Notes: generated from the letters alone by a model not told the origin. DNA of 64,000 bases from Akkermansiaceae bacterium (GCA_013041925.1 JABDRB010000013.1:248001-312000), one strand, 5' to 3'. Counted from the stretch's first letter, positions 16,204 through 25,254 are shown. Translations and numbers: made by a program.

Positions 16204-17142
16204 ATGACTAGCACCTCCCTCGACCTCCGTGATGAGATCCAGCGCCTTAAAAAAGAACGCAACGCCGTGATCCTCGCCCACAACTACCAAACAGGAGACA
16301 TTCAGGATCTAGCCGACTATGTAGGCGACTCACTCGGGCTCGCCTACCGTGCCCAAGAAACCGACGCCGACGTCATTGCCTTCTGCGGCGTTCACTTCAT
16401 GGCCGAGACCGCAAAAATCGTCAACCCCAACAAAACTGTCGTTCTCCCCGATAAAGACGCCGGCTGCTCACTGGAGGAGTCATGCCCAGCTGACGAGTTA
16501 GAAAAATTCATCAACGATCACGCCGACAAAAATTACTACGTCATCGCCTACATCAACTGCTCCGCTGGAGTGAAGGCGCTTTGTGATGTCATCTGCACCT
16601 CCGGCAATGCCATTAAGATTGTTAACCAAGCCCCAACCGACCGACCTATCCTCTTTGTCCCCGATGCCAACCTCGGTGCTTGGGTCATGGAACAAACAGG
16701 CCGGAAGATGGATCTCTGGCAGGGGGCCTGCTACGTCCACGTCGAGTTCACCCGCGACTCCATCAACAAAATCAAAGCGGAATACCCAGACGCCCTCGTC
16801 GTCGCCCACCCCGAGTGCACCACCGCCGTTCGGCTACTCGCCGACGAAGTTTGCTCGACGGAAAAAATGGTCGATTACTGCAAGGACGCACCCGTAAAAA
16901 ACATCATCGTCGTCACCGAAAGCGGCATGCTGCATCGCCTACAAAAAGAGGCACCCGATAAAAATCTCATCGCAGGCCCGACCGACCGGTGCGCCTGCAG
17001 CGACTGCCGATTCATGAAAATGAACACCCTGCAAAAACTCCGTGACTGCCTCGATCATCTCGCCCCCCAAGTCGAAATGCCCGAGGACGTCCGTAAGCGA
17101 GCCGAAGCTCCCCTGCTCAAAATGCTCGAGCAAAGTAAGTAG
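16204..17142 (+). CDS. nadA: Quinolinate synthase
   Basis: Condenses iminoaspartate and dihydroxyacetone phosphate to quinolinate in NAD synthesis, using a [4Fe-4S] cluster. The 312-residue protein shows AHNYQTGDIQDLADYVGDSLGLA near the start, FCGVHFMAETAKI (about 61-73), LPDKDAGCSLEESCP (about 81-95), YINCSAGVKA, HPECTTAV and a C-terminal CACSDCRFMKMNTL. The cluster cysteines are expected in YINCS, HPEC and the CACSDC region. Neither nadB nor nadC is adjacent. aroB starts 19 bases after the stop, so the two are probably co-transcribed. Length is normal for the NadA type without a long C-terminal extension. Confidence 0.96.
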   Translation: MTSTSLDLRDEIQRLKKERNAVILAHNYQTGDIQDLADYVGDSLGLAYRAQETDADVIAFCGVHFMAETAKIVNPNKTVVLPDKDAGCSLEESCPADELEKFINDHADKNYYVIAYINCSAGVKALCDVICTSGNAIKIVNQAPTDRPILFVPDANLGAWVMEQTGRKMDLWQGACYVHVEFTRDSINKIKAEYPDALVVAHPECTTAVRLLADEVCSTEKMVDYCKDAPVKNIIVVTESGMLHRLQKEAPDKNLIAGPTDRCACSDCRFMKMNTLQKLRDCLDHLAPQVEMPEDVRKRAEAPLLKMLEQSK

Positions 17143-17161
17143 AGATTTTCAATCCACTGCC

Positions 17162-18238
17162 ATGCCTACCGTCCACCTTGACCTCGCCGACCGGTCTTAT
17201 GACATCCTTGTCGAAGACGGATTACTCGACCACGCCGGTGAACTGATCCGCGGTACAGGCCTCACAGGGAAGGCGGCAGTCATCACCGATACCAACGTTG
17301 GCCCCCATTACGCCGATCGATTAATCGCCCAGCTTGCCGATGCCGGAATCGAGGCCAGCGTCCACACCGTGCGTGCAGGCGAAGCCAGTAAATCAATGCT
17401 GCAGACGGCAGAACTCTGCGGCGAAATGAACCGCGCCAACCACGACCGCGCCTCGTTTATCATCGCGCTCGGCGGCGGTGTCGTTGGTGACCTCGCAGGA
17501 TTTGTCGCCGCCATTTTCTACCGTGGTATTCCCTTTGTACAAATCCCGACCACCATCGTTTCACAAGTCGATAGCTCGGCTGGCGGTAAAACAGGCGTCA
17601 ATGCCTCAGAAGGAAAAAACCTGATCGGTGCCTTTCACCAGCCACGCCTTGTCATCGTCGACCCCCTCACCCTCAACACCCTGCCCGGTCGTGAATACCG
17701 TGAGGGCTACGCCGAAGCGATCAAACACGCCGCCATCCGAGACGCCGTCATGATCGATGATCTCACCTCGCTCGACCCCACTGATCAGCACCCCTCCGCC
17801 GAGCTCCTCGCACGTAACCTTGCGATCAAGGCGCGCATCGTCGAGGAAGATGAACGTGAAACCGCTGGCACCCGCGCTCTGCTCAACTTCGGCCACACCA
17901 TCGGCCATGGCATCGAGGCCTCCCTCCCCTACGGCACCATGCTGCACGGCGAGGCCATCTCGCTCGGCATCAAATCCGCGCTTTTCCTCTCTGAAAAAAT
18001 CAATGGGTTCCCCGCCAAGGAAAGTCAACGCATCCTCAAACTGCTCGAAAACTTCCAACTCCCACTCACCCTGCCCGAAGGCATCGCCACGGAAACCATC
18101 ATGGCCAAACTCAGTCGGGACAAAAAATTCACCGGCGGCGTGATCAAATTTGTCCTTCTCACCGCCCCCGGTGCCGCTGAAGTCTCCAACAAGGTAACAC
18201 TCGATGACATCCGTGAGGCCGTGGAGCATCTGCGGTAG
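17162..18238 (+). CDS. aroB: 3-dehydroquinate synthase
   Basis: Second step of the shikimate pathway: converts DAHP to 3-dehydroquinate using NAD and a metal ion. The 358-residue protein contains the NAD-binding GGGVVGDLAGFVAA (about residues 102-115), PTTIVSQVDSSAGGKTGVN (about 128-146), the metal ligands in REYREGYAEAIKHA and LNFGHTIGHGIE, and LHGEAISLG. The ATG at 17162 gives the normal length; a frame extending upstream into nadA is not needed. It follows nadA by 19 bases and ends 17 bases before the convergent pheS. Confidence 0.96.
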   Translation: MPTVHLDLADRSYDILVEDGLLDHAGELIRGTGLTGKAAVITDTNVGPHYADRLIAQLADAGIEASVHTVRAGEASKSMLQTAELCGEMNRANHDRASFIIALGGGVVGDLAGFVAAIFYRGIPFVQIPTTIVSQVDSSAGGKTGVNASEGKNLIGAFHQPRLVIVDPLTLNTLPGREYREGYAEAIKHAAIRDAVMIDDLTSLDPTDQHPSAELLARNLAIKARIVEEDERETAGTRALLNFGHTIGHGIEASLPYGTMLHGEAISLGIKSALFLSEKINGFPAKESQRILKLLENFQLPLTLPEGIATETIMAKLSRDKKFTGGVIKFVLLTAPGAAEVSNKVTLDDIREAVEHLR

Positions 18239-18255
18239 CTAGGCCACCCTTACCC

Positions 18256-19272
18256 TTAAGCAAACTGCTTGAGAAAACGCACATCGTTCTCGATCAACAG
18301 CCGGATATCCTTAATACCCCATTTGATCATGGCAAGGCGGTCAATCCCCATGCCAAAAGCAAAACCGGTAACTTTTTCAGGACTGAAAACATCATCGCCG
18401 CGCTTTTCACAAAGTGATTCAAACACGGCAGGATCAACCATCCCGCAACCGGCAATCTCAATCCACTTCGGCTCCTGCCCTTTGGCATGAAGCTTGATAT
18501 CGATTTCAAAACTCGGCTCGGTGAACGGAAAAAAATGAGGGCGGAAACGCACCTCTGTATCATCGCCAAACATACTGCGCAGGAAAAATTCCAATGTCCC
18601 CTTGAGGTCGCCAAGTTTCACATCCGTATCGACGTAAAGACCCTCAAGCTGATTAAAAACCGAGAGGTGGGTGGCGTCGATCTCATCCCGTCGGTATGCC
18701 GAGCCTGGCGCGATGATCCGCACAGGCGGTGCCGCCTTTTCCATCGTCCGTATCTGCACGCTGGAGGTGTGAGTACGGAGAAGCTTTCCGCTATCAAAAT
18801 AAAAGGTATCCTTCTCATTACGCGCTGGGTGGTCTTCCGGCGTATTCAACGCATCAAAACAATGATACTCGGTTTCGATCTCAGGCCCGTCAGCAAGCGC
18901 AAAGCCCATCCGGCGCAACACCTGGATCGCACGATCCTTAACCTCCGTCAGCGGATGCAAACCTCCAGCAGAAAGCGAGCGCGCTGGTAAGGTAAGATCG
19001 ATCCCTTGAACCGATTTCTGGTCCGTCTCATCCACTAATACCCCCTGCTTCTCTTCAATCGCCGCCGTAATCGCCTGGCGTGCCGCATTGAGGAGTTGGC
19101 CCATCACGGGTTTCTCCTCCTTGGAAAGATCCTTCATCCCCGCAGAGACCGCGGTGAGTCGTCCTTTTTTTCCAAGGTAAGCCACACGGGCATCATCAAG
19201 GGATTTTTCATCACCCGCCGCAGCAATAGCGGCTAGGGCATCGGTCTGGATCGCTTCTATTTCCTGGTTCAT
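18256..19272 (-). CDS. pheS: Phenylalanine-tRNA ligase alpha subunit
   Basis: Catalytic alpha subunit of the alpha2beta2 PheRS, which charges tRNA-Phe. The 338 residues comprise an N-terminal coiled coil (about 1-90) and a class II aminoacylation domain: HPLTEVKDRAIQVLRRMGF, EYHCFDALNTPEDHPAR (motif region), LLRTHTSSVQIRTM, GSAYRRDEIDATH (motif 2, about 185-197), FFPFTEPSFEID and a C-terminal FAFGMGIDRLAMIKWGI (motif 3). Normally pheT follows immediately, but the next gene here is the convergent aroB, so the beta subunit must be encoded elsewhere. hslO lies 56 bases upstream on the same strand. Confidence 0.96.
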   Translation of the reverse strand: MNQEIEAIQTDALAAIAAAGDEKSLDDARVAYLGKKGRLTAVSAGMKDLSKEEKPVMGQLLNAARQAITAAIEEKQGVLVDETDQKSVQGIDLTLPARSLSAGGLHPLTEVKDRAIQVLRRMGFALADGPEIETEYHCFDALNTPEDHPARNEKDTFYFDSGKLLRTHTSSVQIRTMEKAAPPVRIIAPGSAYRRDEIDATHLSVFNQLEGLYVDTDVKLGDLKGTLEFFLRSMFGDDTEVRFRPHFFPFTEPSFEIDIKLHAKGQEPKWIEIAGCGMVDPAVFESLCEKRGDDVFSPEKVTGFAFGMGIDRLAMIKWGIKDIRLLIENDVRFLKQFA

Positions 19273-19328
19273 GGACGCGCTTTGTTTAGGGGATTCTGCA
19301 GGTAAGTAAATACGGAATTACATCGACC

Positions 19329-20105
19329 TTATCCCAAGTCACTCGGCGTCACCTCGTAACTCGCCCCACAGCGTGGGCAGTTCACCTTGATGGAATCTTC
19401 ACCATGAAACAGCTCGTCGAGCTTGTTTTGCCAAGAACTCAAGGCCGGCAGGATACGTTCTTTGCTACAACCGCAGTCAAACTGATACTGACGTGTTTCG
19501 AGCACCTTCGTCTGTTCGTCTTCCGTGATCTGTGCCGCCATGTTCGCATCCAGTGAATCAAACCATTCCTCGTCATAATCCGGCTGGGCCGCGATGAGCG
19601 CATAGTTTTCATCATCAAGTCGAAAACACCTCGCCGGGCGTTGCTCACTCTGTTGGTAATAATGTTCGATCCATTCAATCGGATCATTACTCGCCAAATC
19701 AATCGTGGTCACGCTCGGCTCCTGACCCGAAACGCTGGTCTGGCTATACAGAAGGTTCCTATCAGGCTCACGCACATCCTTGGTAAATAGCCTGCCCGTG
19801 ATGTTCTCAAACGTGCTACTCCCCGTAACAAAATAATTCACTCGCGGGGCGCGTAGATTCGCGGTCCAGGCAATCGTTTCCGCCCATGGACGCGCCGTCA
19901 GATGCAGCGTAAGCACCGCAAGCATATCTTTCAACGTCGCATCCATCTCATTGGCATAGCGCAGCTTGTGCTCGAGCAGGTGGATGTAGTAACCGGTATA
20001 AATCGGGGTGAACTGACCACGCACCAACAGGCAGTTACGGTGACGGACAAAAATCGACTCCACCTTGGTAAAGTCTTCAACGGGTTGCATGGATTCTTCG
20101 TTCAT
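19329..20105 (-). CDS. hslO: Hsp33 redox-regulated chaperone
   Basis: Holdase chaperone activated by oxidation of four zinc-binding cysteines, cytoplasmic. From the ATG at 20105 the protein has 258 residues. The zinc switch is visible as CGCSKER (about 210-216) and CPRCGASYEV (about 244-253). The N-terminal domain shows VRGQFTPIYTGYYIHLLEH, ALLTLHLTARPWAETIAW-like and an RLFTKDVREP stretch where a substrate-binding region would be. The N-terminal domain is divergent from E. coli Hsp33. An upstream ATG at 20153 would add 16 arginine-rich residues unlike the family. Its place next to an hsp20 gene fits a stress role. Confidence 0.78.
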   Translation of the reverse strand: MNEESMQPVEDFTKVESIFVRHRNCLLVRGQFTPIYTGYYIHLLEHKLRYANEMDATLKDMLAVLTLHLTARPWAETIAWTANLRAPRVNYFVTGSSTFENITGRLFTKDVREPDRNLLYSQTSVSGQEPSVTTIDLASNDPIEWIEHYYQQSEQRPARCFRLDDENYALIAAQPDYDEEWFDSLDANMAAQITEDEQTKVLETRQYQFDCGCSKERILPALSSWQNKLDELFHGEDSIKVNCPRCGASYEVTPSDLG

Positions 20106-20175
20106 GGGGAAAAAGGGCGAACGCCTTCTAGATGGGACGCGCCAGCTTGCCAAGTCACAGTTGGACGATATCCCG

Positions 20176-20219
20176 AAAAAAGTTCAGGCCCGCCGAAACA
20201 CATATCGGCGGACCTGAAC
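20176..20219 (-). terminator. Intrinsic terminator downstream of hsp20
   Basis: On the minus strand, GTTCAGG (20213-20219) and CCTGAAC (20182-20188) begin a long GC-rich stem with CCGCCGA/TCGGCGG inside, followed by a T-run at 20176-20181. It ends the hsp20 transcript about 100 bases after the stop. A weaker GTTGCTC/GAGCAAC hairpin lies between them near 20274-20305. Confidence 0.8.
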
Positions 20220-20314
20220 CACATTTTAGTGACACACAACAAAAAACAAAAAACAAAAACTAAGGAGCTCACACGTTGCTCAGTGCCATAGGCGACACCG
20301 AGCAACCCGTTTGC

Positions 20315-20731
20315 CTAAGTAATTACGATCGACCGAGGTGCTTCTTTCACCTTTCTTGGAATTTCTAAATACAGAATTCCGTTTTCGAGTTGGGCCTTGA
20401 TATTTTCAGCATCGACATCGTCAGAAATCCTCACGCGCCGCTCTTTTTTACCGAGAAATCCCCGCTCGTCGTCATCGGTTTCAGCTACGATCTTCAGAAA
20501 ATCGTCATCGACACTCAGCATCACCTCATCCTTGCGATATCCAGGAAGTTCCAGACGAAGCTTCCACCCGTCTGCATCATCGGTGATCGACTCGAGGTCA
20601 GAGCATTCCGCCCGAGCGTGCTCGTCGCGTCGACAACGTGCGTCCGCCTCTGACTCAAGGGCATGGTTCACAAAGCGATTCAGATCGGAAAAAATTCCGC
20701 CGGCTAATGGATGGTGGGTAATCATATTCAT
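20315..20731 (-). CDS. hsp20: Hsp20/alpha-crystallin small heat-shock protein
   Basis: ATP-independent holdase that binds unfolding proteins in large oligomers. The 138 residues include the alpha-crystallin domain (about 45-135): SITDDADGWKLRLELPGYRKDEVMLSV, DFLKIVAE, a strongly charged DDERGFLGKKERRVRISDDVD, then AQLENGILYLEIPRK with the conserved LENGILYLEIP. The C-terminus has the family I-V-I motif as RSIVIT. Upstream lie repeated CATTTTG elements that may be regulatory, and a terminator lies downstream, so it is probably a single-gene transcript. Confidence 0.93.
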   Translation of the reverse strand: MNMITHHPLAGGIFSDLNRFVNHALESEADARCRRDEHARAECSDLESITDDADGWKLRLELPGYRKDEVMLSVDDDFLKIVAETDDDERGFLGKKERRVRISDDVDAENIKAQLENGILYLEIPRKVKEAPRSIVIT

Positions 20732-20861
20732 AATAGGTTGATGGGTTAATCATCTCCATATATGCAAGATGCATACCAAAACACCTAAAATAAACACAAC
20801 CACCTTAAAACAAGCAATTTACGAGAAAAACACCCACCCCGAAGACCCGCTGGAAAAGTGG

Positions 20862-20914
20862 CATTTTGTCGACATTTACACACAAAGAGACATTTTGACG
20901 TGTCATTTTGTCTC
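20862..20914. promoter_or_regulatory. CATTTTG repeats upstream of hsp20
   Basis: CATTTTG occurs three times at 20862-20868, 20891-20897 and 20904-20910. The last two lie inside an inverted repeat with arms GAGACA (20887-20892) and TGTCTC (20909-20914). The cluster lies between the rplT terminator and the hsp20 start on the minus strand, where an operator or UP-like element would be expected. No CIRCE-type box is visible. Function is inferred. Confidence 0.35.
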
Positions 20915-20935
20915 AACAAGCCCCCCCCCACTCAC

Positions 20936-20971
20936 AAAAAAAAACGGCCACCGGGGGAAACCCGATGGCCG
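20936..20971 (-). terminator. Intrinsic terminator of rpmI-rplT
   Basis: On the minus strand CGGCCATCGGG and CCCGGTGGCCG pair around a short loop (20945-20971), followed by nine T bases (complement of 20936-20944). It lies 31 bases after the rplT stop. Confidence 0.9.
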
Positions 20972-21001
20972 CTCTGATGGTTATTCTTAGCTCGATATGA
21001 A

Positions 21002-21379
21002 TTAAGCCGTCGCAGGCGCCTTGTTTTCAAGGGCGGCCTTGGACTGGGCAACGATGCTGTTAAAGGCATCGATGTCATGCACGGCGAGGTCAGCAAGAAT
21101 CTTGCGATCGACCTCGATATTGGCGGCTTTAAGACCTTCAATGAAACGGCTGTAGGTCAGGTTCTGGGCTCGTGTTCCAGCGCTGATACGCTGAATCCAC
21201 AGGCGACGGAACTGTCCCTTGCGCTTCTTACGGTCACGATACTCATACGTTTGTGCCTTGCGGACGGCGTCCTTGGCAAAACGGTAGAGTTTCGAGCGAA
21301 AACCGCGAAAACCTTTGGCGCGCTTTAGAATGCGCTTCCGGCGTTTGCGGCTGGCTGGGCTGTTGGTTGCTCTTGGCAT
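21002..21379 (-). CDS. rplT: 50S ribosomal protein L20
   Basis: Binds 23S rRNA early in large-subunit assembly. The 125-residue basic protein shows the L20 signature: an N-terminal RKRRKRILKRAKGFRG, then LYRFAKDAVRKAQTYEYRDRK, RRLWIQRISAG, LTYSRFIEGLKAANIEVDRKILADLA. A short alanine-rich tail extends past the usual end. It follows rpmI, and a strong terminator follows it. In many bacteria infC precedes rpmI-rplT; here infC is about 21 kb away next to thrS. L20 often represses its own operon; the leader is not obviously conserved here. Confidence 0.96.
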   Translation of the reverse strand: MPRATNSPASRKRRKRILKRAKGFRGFRSKLYRFAKDAVRKAQTYEYRDRKKRKGQFRRLWIQRISAGTRAQNLTYSRFIEGLKAANIEVDRKILADLAVHDIDAFNSIVAQSKAALENKAPATA

Positions 21380-21544
21380 ATTTTTTTTGTTTAGAACGGA
21401 CGGTTATTTTCACACCCCCCGCAGTCTCGTCCATTCAATCCCGGTCCTCTTTATCAGATGATTCTGTGTCAGATCGCCGGGAAGGCTGCGTAGGGGCCGC
21501 CCGTGATGCGGGCGGTTGGCGTGGTCGACGCCGATTCTTGTTGA

Positions 21545-21754
21545 TTAGGCAAAGGGAAGGGAAGCCCTGACGGCTTTTAAATCTGCATCAGAAACAAGGG
21601 TCGCCTTACCCAAGTTGCGTTTCCGCTTTGGGCTTTTCTTTGTAAGAATGTGGCGTTTTCCCTGCTTCCGGCGCAGAATCTTCCCCGTACCCGTCACTTT
21701 GAATCTCTTAGCGACGGCCTTCCGGGTTTTTGCTGTACCTTTCGATTTGGCCAT
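21545..21754 (-). CDS. rpmI: 50S ribosomal protein L35
   Basis: Small basic large-subunit protein, 69 residues. The family pattern is clear: [29 protein letters not shown], then [21 protein letters not shown]. It heads the rpmI-rplT operon. The 165 bases between the two genes hold a GC-rich hairpin (CCGCCCG/CGGGCGG near 21497-21515) without a T-run, which could be a regulatory or processing structure. It is divergent from asnS, whose start is about 125 bases away. Confidence 0.95.
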   Translation of the reverse strand: MAKSKGTAKTRKAVAKRFKVTGTGKILRRKQGKRHILTKKSPKRKRNLGKATLVSDADLKAVRASLPFA

Positions 21755-21878
21755 GGGGCGGTGAAGCTAGCGACGAATAACTAGATTGCAAGGTGAAATT
21801 GACACATTTCTCACGATTTTTAATTGAGACACGCTGGAAGGCTTGACCAATGCCCCTCTGCCCATTGTTATCCACTGC

Positions 21879-23258
21879 ATGCGAACGCTCATCAAACGCG
21901 CCCTCATCAGCAATGGCCCGATGGATTCCATCACCATCAAGGGCTGGGTCAGGACTCGCCGCAACGCCAAGGAGTTCTCATTTCTAGAAATAAACGACGG
22001 CAGCTGCCTCGCCAATATCCAATGTATCGCTGACGCTGGCATCCCCGGCTATGAAGATGCCGCTCGGATGACCACCGGCGCCGCCGTCGGCATCACTGGC
22101 AAACTCATCGAATCCCCCGGCAAAGGCCAACAGTGGGAAATCCACGCCAGCCACATCGAACTCATCGGTGAGGCACCCGCCGATTACCCACTGCAAAAAA
22201 AAGGCCACAGCCCGGAATTCTTGCGCTCCATCTCCCACCTGCGCCCACGCGCTAACCTCTACGGAGCGACCTTCCGCATGCGCAGCCGCATGGCCCAAGC
22301 GGTGCACCGGTTTTTTGACCAGCGCGATTTCACTTACGTCCACACCCCGATCATCACAGACTCGGATTGTGAAGGCGCGGGCGAAATGTTCCGCGTCACG
22401 ACACTCGACCCGACCTCGCCTGAGAAACAACGCTTCGAAAACGATTTTTTTGAGAAACCCACTTACCTCACCGTCAGTGGGCAACTCGAGGGTGAAGCCT
22501 TTGCCACCGCCCTTTCCAACATCTACACCTTCGGGCCAACCTTCCGCGCGGAAAACTCGAACACGACCCGGCACGCCTCCGAGTTCTGGATGATCGAACC
22601 CGAAATGGCATTCTGCGATCTCGAGGGCGATATGGACATCGCCGAGGAATTCACCCAATACCTCGTGAGAGACACACTCGAACACAACGATGGCGACCTC
22701 GATATCTTTGCCCGGTTCGTCGATAAGGGGCTGATCGATCGCCTCGAATTTGTCGCCGACAAACCTTTCCAGCGGGTTTCCTACACCGAGGCCGTCGAGA
22801 TTTTGGAAAAATCCGGCAAAAAATTCGATTACCCGGTCGAGTGGGGCGTGAACCTGCAGTCGGAACACGAACGCTTTCTCACCGAGGAACACTTCAACAG
22901 CCCAGTCACCGTTTACAATTACCCCAAAAGCGTCAAACCCTTCTACATGCGCACCAACGAAGCCGACAACCAAGGGCGGGAAACCGTCACCGCCATGGAT
23001 GTGCTCGTCCCCGGCATCGGTGAAATCATCGGCGGCGCCCAGCGTGAAGAACGCATCGACATCCTCAAAGCCAACATGGCCGCCCACCAACTCAGCGAAA
23101 AGGATTACCGATGGTACCTCGATCTCAGGAAATACGGCACCTGCCCGCACGCCGGATTTGGCATGGGATTCGAACGCATGCTCATGTTTGTCACGGGCAT
23201 GAAAAACATCCGCGACGTCATCCCATTTTCAAGAACTCCAGGAAGTTGTGACTTTTAG
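21879..23258 (+). CDS. asnS: Asparagine-tRNA ligase
   Basis: Class IIb synthetase that charges tRNA-Asn. The 459-residue product has an N-terminal OB-fold (about 1-110) with IKGWVRTRRNAKEFSFLEINDGS, then the catalytic domain: FDQRDFTYVHTPIITDSDCEGAGEMF, YLTVSGQLEGEAFATALSNIYTFGPTFRAENSNTTRH (motif 2) and GFGMGFERMLMFVTGMKNIRDVIPFSRTPG (motif 3). The ending PFSRTPG is typical of AsnRS rather than AspRS. The frame is open from 21843, but the ATG at 21879 fits family length better. Its presence suggests direct charging rather than only transamidation. A TTGACA hexamer at 21799-21804 could be part of its promoter. Confidence 0.95.
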   Translation: MRTLIKRALISNGPMDSITIKGWVRTRRNAKEFSFLEINDGSCLANIQCIADAGIPGYEDAARMTTGAAVGITGKLIESPGKGQQWEIHASHIELIGEAPADYPLQKKGHSPEFLRSISHLRPRANLYGATFRMRSRMAQAVHRFFDQRDFTYVHTPIITDSDCEGAGEMFRVTTLDPTSPEKQRFENDFFEKPTYLTVSGQLEGEAFATALSNIYTFGPTFRAENSNTTRHASEFWMIEPEMAFCDLEGDMDIAEEFTQYLVRDTLEHNDGDLDIFARFVDKGLIDRLEFVADKPFQRVSYTEAVEILEKSGKKFDYPVEWGVNLQSEHERFLTEEHFNSPVTVYNYPKSVKPFYMRTNEADNQGRETVTAMDVLVPGIGEIIGGAQREERIDILKANMAAHQLSEKDYRWYLDLRKYGTCPHAGFGMGFERMLMFVTGMKNIRDVIPFSRTPGSCDF

Positions 23259-23309
23259 GCATAAAAAAGCCTGTTCATCCTGTTAATCCTGTCTAAAAAA
23301 AACACATCC

Positions 23310-24509
23310 ATGATCGTTTCCCCAAAAATCCGAGGCTTCATCTGCACCACCGCACACCCCGACGGCTGTGCCGCCCACGTCCAGGAGCAAATCGACTTCG
23401 TCAAATCTCAGCCCAAGATTGAAAATGGCCCGAAAAACGTGCTCGTGATCGGCGCATCCGCCGGCTACGGCCTCGCATCACGTATCGTACCCGCCTTTTC
23501 CTCCGGTGCCAACACGCTCGGTGTCTTTTTTGAAAAGCCAGGCAACGACACACGCACCGCATCTGCCGGATGGTATAACTCAGCCGCCTTCGAAAAAGCC
23601 GCCACCGCCGATGGGCTCTTCGCCAAATCCCTCAATGGAGACGCGTTCTCCAAGGAACTCAAACAACAAACAATCGATCTCATCCAAAATGAGATGGCCG
23701 GCAAAATCGACCTCGTCGTTTATTCGCTCGCCTCCCCACGCCGCAACGACCCAGAGACCGGCGAAGTCTACCGGTCCGTGCTCAAAACAACCGGTGGCGA
23801 TTTCACCAACAAAACACTCAAAACCGAAACAGGAGAAATCGCCGAGGTCACCATCGGCGCCGCCACCGAGGAAGAAATCGCCCACACCATCAAGGTCATG
23901 GGCGGAGAAGATTGGAAACTCTGGATCGATGCCCTCGCCGAGGCCGACGTGCTCGCCGATGGCGTCAAAACCGTCGCCTACTCCTACATCGGACCCACAC
24001 TCACCTGGCCCATCTACACCGATGGCACCATCGGCGGAGCCAAAAAACACCTCGAAACATCCTGCGCAGAACTCGACGCAAAACTCAGCAAGTCGCTCGG
24101 CGGCTGCGCCTACGTTTCCGTCAACAAAGCGCTCGTCACTCAGGCCTCCTCCGCCATCCCCGTCGTCCCCCTTTACATCTCCATCCTCTACAAGGAAATG
24201 AAAGCCAAGGGGCTCCACGAAGGATGTATCGAGCAAGTCCAGCGCCTCATGGCCGACCGACTCTACTCGGGCGACCCACAGCTCGACGACGCCGGCCGCA
24301 TCCGTGTGGACGACTGGGAAATGCGCGACGACATCCAGTCTGCCATCGAGGCATCATGGGACAAGGTCACCAATGAAAACTTCAGCGAGCTTGCCGACTT
24401 CGCAGGCTATCAAGAGGAATTCCTTAAACTCTTCGGCTTTGGCCTCAAGGGTGTTGATTACGATGCCGACACCGACACCGCTATCGCGCCCCCATCGCTC
24501 AGCGCATAA
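23310..24509 (+). CDS. fabV: Trans-2-enoyl-ACP/CoA reductase FabV
   Basis: NADH-dependent reductase completing each fatty-acid elongation cycle; the FabV type is unrelated in length to FabI and is usually insensitive to triclosan. The 399-residue protein has the full family pattern: MIVSPKIRGFICTTAHPDGC, VLVIGASAGYGLASRI (NAD site, about 45-60), GVFFEKPG, TASAGWYN, DLVVYSLASPRR, YSYIGPTLTWPIY with the Y-x8-K catalytic pair extending to GGAKKHLE, and the C-terminal DDWEMRDDIQ. It starts 51 bases after asnS and is followed five bases later by tlyA. No FabI is in the window. Confidence 0.96.
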   Translation: MIVSPKIRGFICTTAHPDGCAAHVQEQIDFVKSQPKIENGPKNVLVIGASAGYGLASRIVPAFSSGANTLGVFFEKPGNDTRTASAGWYNSAAFEKAATADGLFAKSLNGDAFSKELKQQTIDLIQNEMAGKIDLVVYSLASPRRNDPETGEVYRSVLKTTGGDFTNKTLKTETGEIAEVTIGAATEEEIAHTIKVMGGEDWKLWIDALAEADVLADGVKTVAYSYIGPTLTWPIYTDGTIGGAKKHLETSCAELDAKLSKSLGGCAYVSVNKALVTQASSAIPVVPLYISILYKEMKAKGLHEGCIEQVQRLMADRLYSGDPQLDDAGRIRVDDWEMRDDIQSAIEASWDKVTNENFSELADFAGYQEEFLKLFGFGLKGVDYDADTDTAIAPPSLSA

Positions 24510-24514
24510 CAAAC

Positions 24515-25249
24515 ATGCCTAGCCGTGAACGTGCTGACTCCCTGCTCGTCGCTCGGGGCCTCTGCGACTCCCGCGAACAGGCGAAACGCCTGATCCTCGC
24601 CGGAGAGGTACTTACCGGCACCACCGTCGTCGCCAAACCAAGCACCAAGATCGCAAGCGATGCGGCGCTCACCGTTAAGGAGCGCCCGAAATTTGTCGGG
24701 CGAGGAGGACTCAAAATGGAAGGTGCGCTCGATGCGTTCGGGATCGACCCCACCGGCCTGACTTGCCTCGATGTCGGGGCCTCCACGGGTGGCTTTACCG
24801 ATTGTTTACTCCAGCGCGGCGCGCTCAAAGTTCACGCCATTGATGTCGGAACCAACCAACTCGTCTGGAAACTCCGCAGTGACCCGAGGGTGATCGTCAA
24901 AGAAAAATTCAACGCGCGCCATATGACCCCAGAGGACATTGGTGAATTGATCGACCTCGCCGTCACCGATGTCTCGTTTATTTCACTGACAAAGATCCTG
25001 CCCCCTATGTTTGCCACTTTAAAAGAGGACGGCGAAATCATCTGCCTCATCAAACCTCAGTTCGAACTGAACCGTGAGGACATCAGCAAGGGGGGCATCG
25101 TCAGAGATCCCGATCTCCACCAACGAGCCGTCGATAAAATTCACCACTTCGTCACCTCAGAACTAGGACACACATGGATCGAATGCATCGACTCGCCGAT
25201 CACGGGAACCGACGGAAACAGGGAATTCCTCGCATGGCTTAAAGCCTAA
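24515..25249 (+). CDS. tlyA: TlyA-family 2'-O-ribose rRNA methyltransferase
   Basis: TlyA proteins methylate rRNA ribose (in mycobacteria 16S C1409 and 23S C1920); older annotation calls them haemolysins. The 244 residues contain an N-terminal S4 RNA-binding domain (about 1-65, RADSLLVARGLCDSREQAKRLILAGEV) and an FtsJ-type methyltransferase domain with the SAM loop LDVGASTGGFTDCLLQ (about 90-105), FVGRGGLKMEGALDAF and VTDVSFISL. The expected K-D-K-E active-site residues fit K68 or K74, the DVSF aspartate and LIKPQFE. It lies five bases after fabV. Confidence 0.93.
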   Translation: MPSRERADSLLVARGLCDSREQAKRLILAGEVLTGTTVVAKPSTKIASDAALTVKERPKFVGRGGLKMEGALDAFGIDPTGLTCLDVGASTGGFTDCLLQRGALKVHAIDVGTNQLVWKLRSDPRVIVKEKFNARHMTPEDIGELIDLAVTDVSFISLTKILPPMFATLKEDGEIICLIKPQFELNREDISKGGIVRDPDLHQRAVDKIHHFVTSELGHTWIECIDSPITGTDGNREFLAWLKA

Positions 25250-25254
25250 CAATC

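Noticed and set aside
17606-18229. 207-codon frame antisense to aroB
   Set aside because: aroB has full catalytic motifs; the antisense frame mirrors its codon bias.
20862-20914. CRISPR array from the spaced CATTTTG repeats
   Set aside because: Seven-base repeats with unequal spacing, no longer repeat unit and no cas genes.
21984-23150. 388-codon minus-strand frame over asnS
   Set aside because: asnS motifs are complete on the other strand; the antisense product is low-complexity G/F/V/E-rich text typical of a shadow.
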